This document shows positions 63,198-64,000 of a stretch of DNA of 64,000 bases, in pieces (position 1 is the first letter of the stretch; each line of letters starts with the position of its first letter). Origin of the DNA: Cupriavidus yeoncheonensis (GTDB taxonomy: Bacteria; Pseudomonadota; Gammaproteobacteria; Burkholderiales; Burkholderiaceae); assembly GCF_905397275.1 (NCBI RefSeq), contig NZ_CAJPUY010000003.1, positions 1 to 64,000 of the forward strand, read 5' to 3'. Position numbers and translations under genes: made by a program. The notes under the pieces were generated by a model. That model saw only the letters and a program-made list of their open reading frames with translations. It did no database searches and had not been told where the DNA came from.

Positions 63198-63902
63198 CTA
63201 TGCCTGCGGGGCACCACCGAGTGCCGCCAGGCAAATGCGCCCCATCTGCTCCTGCCACGCATCGCCCGGCAAGGCAGCCTCATGCAATAACAGCCGGTAG
63301 CGGCGCGCGCCCCACACGGCCACCACCAGCGACACAACGGTTGCCTGGTCAACCATGACGGGCAGGTCATCGCAGGCAGCCAGCGCGCGCTGCCACGCCT
63401 GCGCCAGTTCGTCGAACACCCGCCGGTGATGCTTGGGCTCGGCGATGCGCGCTTCGAGCATCAGCATCTCGTGGTCGAACACGATGCCCGAGGCGGCATC
63501 GTCGGCCCCGCAGGTGATCGCCACCAGCCGCGCCACGCGCGTACGCCAGTCCTGGCCGACGGCCTGGGTGACCTCGGCATCGATGCGCCCCAGCAACCAT
63601 TCCACCGTATGCCGTACATAGCCGGAGAGTAGCGCTTCCTTGCCCGGGAAGTACTCGTACAGCGTACCGACCGAGAATCCAGCCTCCAGCGCCACCGCCC
63701 GCGTGGTCACGGCGTCCCATCCGCGGGCGCGCCAAATCCGAACAAAGGCGTCGTAGATGGCGTTGACGGTGAAGCGGGCGCGCTGCTGCGACGGGCGCTT
63801 GAGCGGCTTGCTGCGCGGCGCGGGGCGCCCCGGCTTTGCGCCCTGGCCTCGCTCCGCATTTCCGAACCCGGCTGCGGGCAGGCGGCGATAAATTCCTGGC
63901 AT
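63198..63902 (-). CDS. TetR-family transcriptional regulator
   Basis: The 234-residue protein has a basic N-terminal extension (about 1-45, rich in Arg, Lys and Pro), a TetR HTH (about 50-95, with AVTTRAVALEAGFSVGTLYEYF) and a helical effector domain (about 100-225). It is divergent from a gene starting at 63959, only 56 bases away, which is its likely target. The pump at 60737 is another possibility. The ATG at 63902 is chosen over an earlier codon because the intergenic space must hold both promoters. Confidence 0.9.
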   Translation of the reverse strand: MPGIYRRLPAAGFGNAERGQGAKPGRPAPRSKPLKRPSQQRARFTVNAIYDAFVRIWRARGWDAVTTRAVALEAGFSVGTLYEYFPGKEALLSGYVRHTVEWLLGRIDAEVTQAVGQDWRTRVARLVAITCGADDAASGIVFDHEMLMLEARIAEPKHHRRVFDELAQAWQRALAACDDLPVMVDQATVVSLVVAVWGARRYRLLLHEAALPGDAWQEQMGRICLAALGGAPQA

Positions 63903-63958
63903 CGGGTTTTGGCTTCGTTCCGTAGCAAAAGCCGGAACCAACTCACAGGGGGGACAAG

Positions 63959-64000
63959 ATGACCAACACGCCATCCACCATTGCCGTCACGCGGCTGTTC
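63959..64000 (+). CDS. Start of a gene continuing beyond the window (partial)
   Basis: An ATG at 63959, preceded by AGGGGGGAC, opens a frame of 14 codons (MTNTPSTIAVTRLF) that runs off the end. Its start, ribosome site and divergent position from tetR make a real gene likely. Too little is visible to assign a family. Confidence 0.6.
   Translation, partial: MTNTPSTIAVTRLF

Overview
The window is about 64 kb of very GC-rich, gene-dense DNA from a betaproteobacterial chromosome. Gene content and order (rfaE2, coaX-birA, a pxp 5-oxoprolinase operon, lipB-lipA, xerC-DUF484, rodA-mrdA-mreDCB, gatCAB, corA / minCDE, a Porin_4-type porin, Bug-type receptor, ACS and DHA2 MFS transporters) fit Burkholderiaceae, most likely Cupriavidus or a close Ralstonia relative. 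That placement is from recognition of families and synteny, not from a database search. I see no rRNA, tRNA, CRISPR array, insertion sequence, integrase of a mobile element or phage gene. The window looks like core chromosome with a few metabolic islands.

Layout. 1-4967: end of an unidentified gene, a LysR regulator, heptose adenylyltransferase rfaE2, a SPOR protein, coaX and birA. 5151-10048: a four-gene MCE lipid-transport operon (permease, ATPase, MCE protein, auxiliary lipoprotein) plus a VanZ-family membrane protein. 10119-15080: a six-gene minus-strand operon pxpB-pxpC-pxpA-DUF969-DUF979-pcp for pyroglutamate release, possible transport and ring opening; a perfect 13-1-13 palindrome sits on its likely promoter. 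15227-20533: lipA, lipB, a DUF2917 gene divergent from a GcvA-like LysR regulator, xerC and DUF484. 20590-26778: the elongasome operon mreB-mreC-mreD-mrdA-rodA. 27406-32365: gatC-gatA and gatB, separated by a lipoprotein gene and an alpha/beta hydrolase gene. 32433-40396: a translationally coupled transglutaminase/DUF2126, ATP-grasp/alpha-E and transglutaminase trio preceded by a Sel1-repeat protein. 40549-45103: corA, minCDE and a major porin. 45235-46843: two divergent orphan OmpR-type response regulators. 46830-51914: Bug receptor, a zinc-ribbon-like small protein, an Fsr-like MFS exporter with a divergent AraC regulator, and an M20 amidohydrolase. 52215-58309: a catabolic island (FAH-family enzyme and GntR regulator divergent from an ACS transporter, an arylmalonate-decarboxylase-like protein, a dihydropyrimidinase and a racemase-fold protein). 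58454-64000: GST, diiron metallo-beta-lactamase-fold protein, secreted glutathione peroxidase, DHA2 pump, CBS-pair protein, TetR regulator and the first codons of a divergent gene.

The best candidates for something undescribed are two. The first is the 52-58 kb catabolic island: the GTS / single-cysteine signature of an arylmalonate decarboxylase-like enzyme lies beside a complete hydantoinase active site and a hydantoin-racemase homologue that has lost both catalytic cysteines, all under an apparent GntR operator placed on a divergent promoter. The second is the transglutaminase / ATP-grasp / alpha-E cluster, which predicts a peptide-ligating and peptide-cleaving system with no known product. 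Secondary points of interest are the DUF969/DUF979 pair inside the pyroglutamate operon, the response regulator lacking the switch Ser/Thr, and several well-formed palindromes and tandem repeats between genes.
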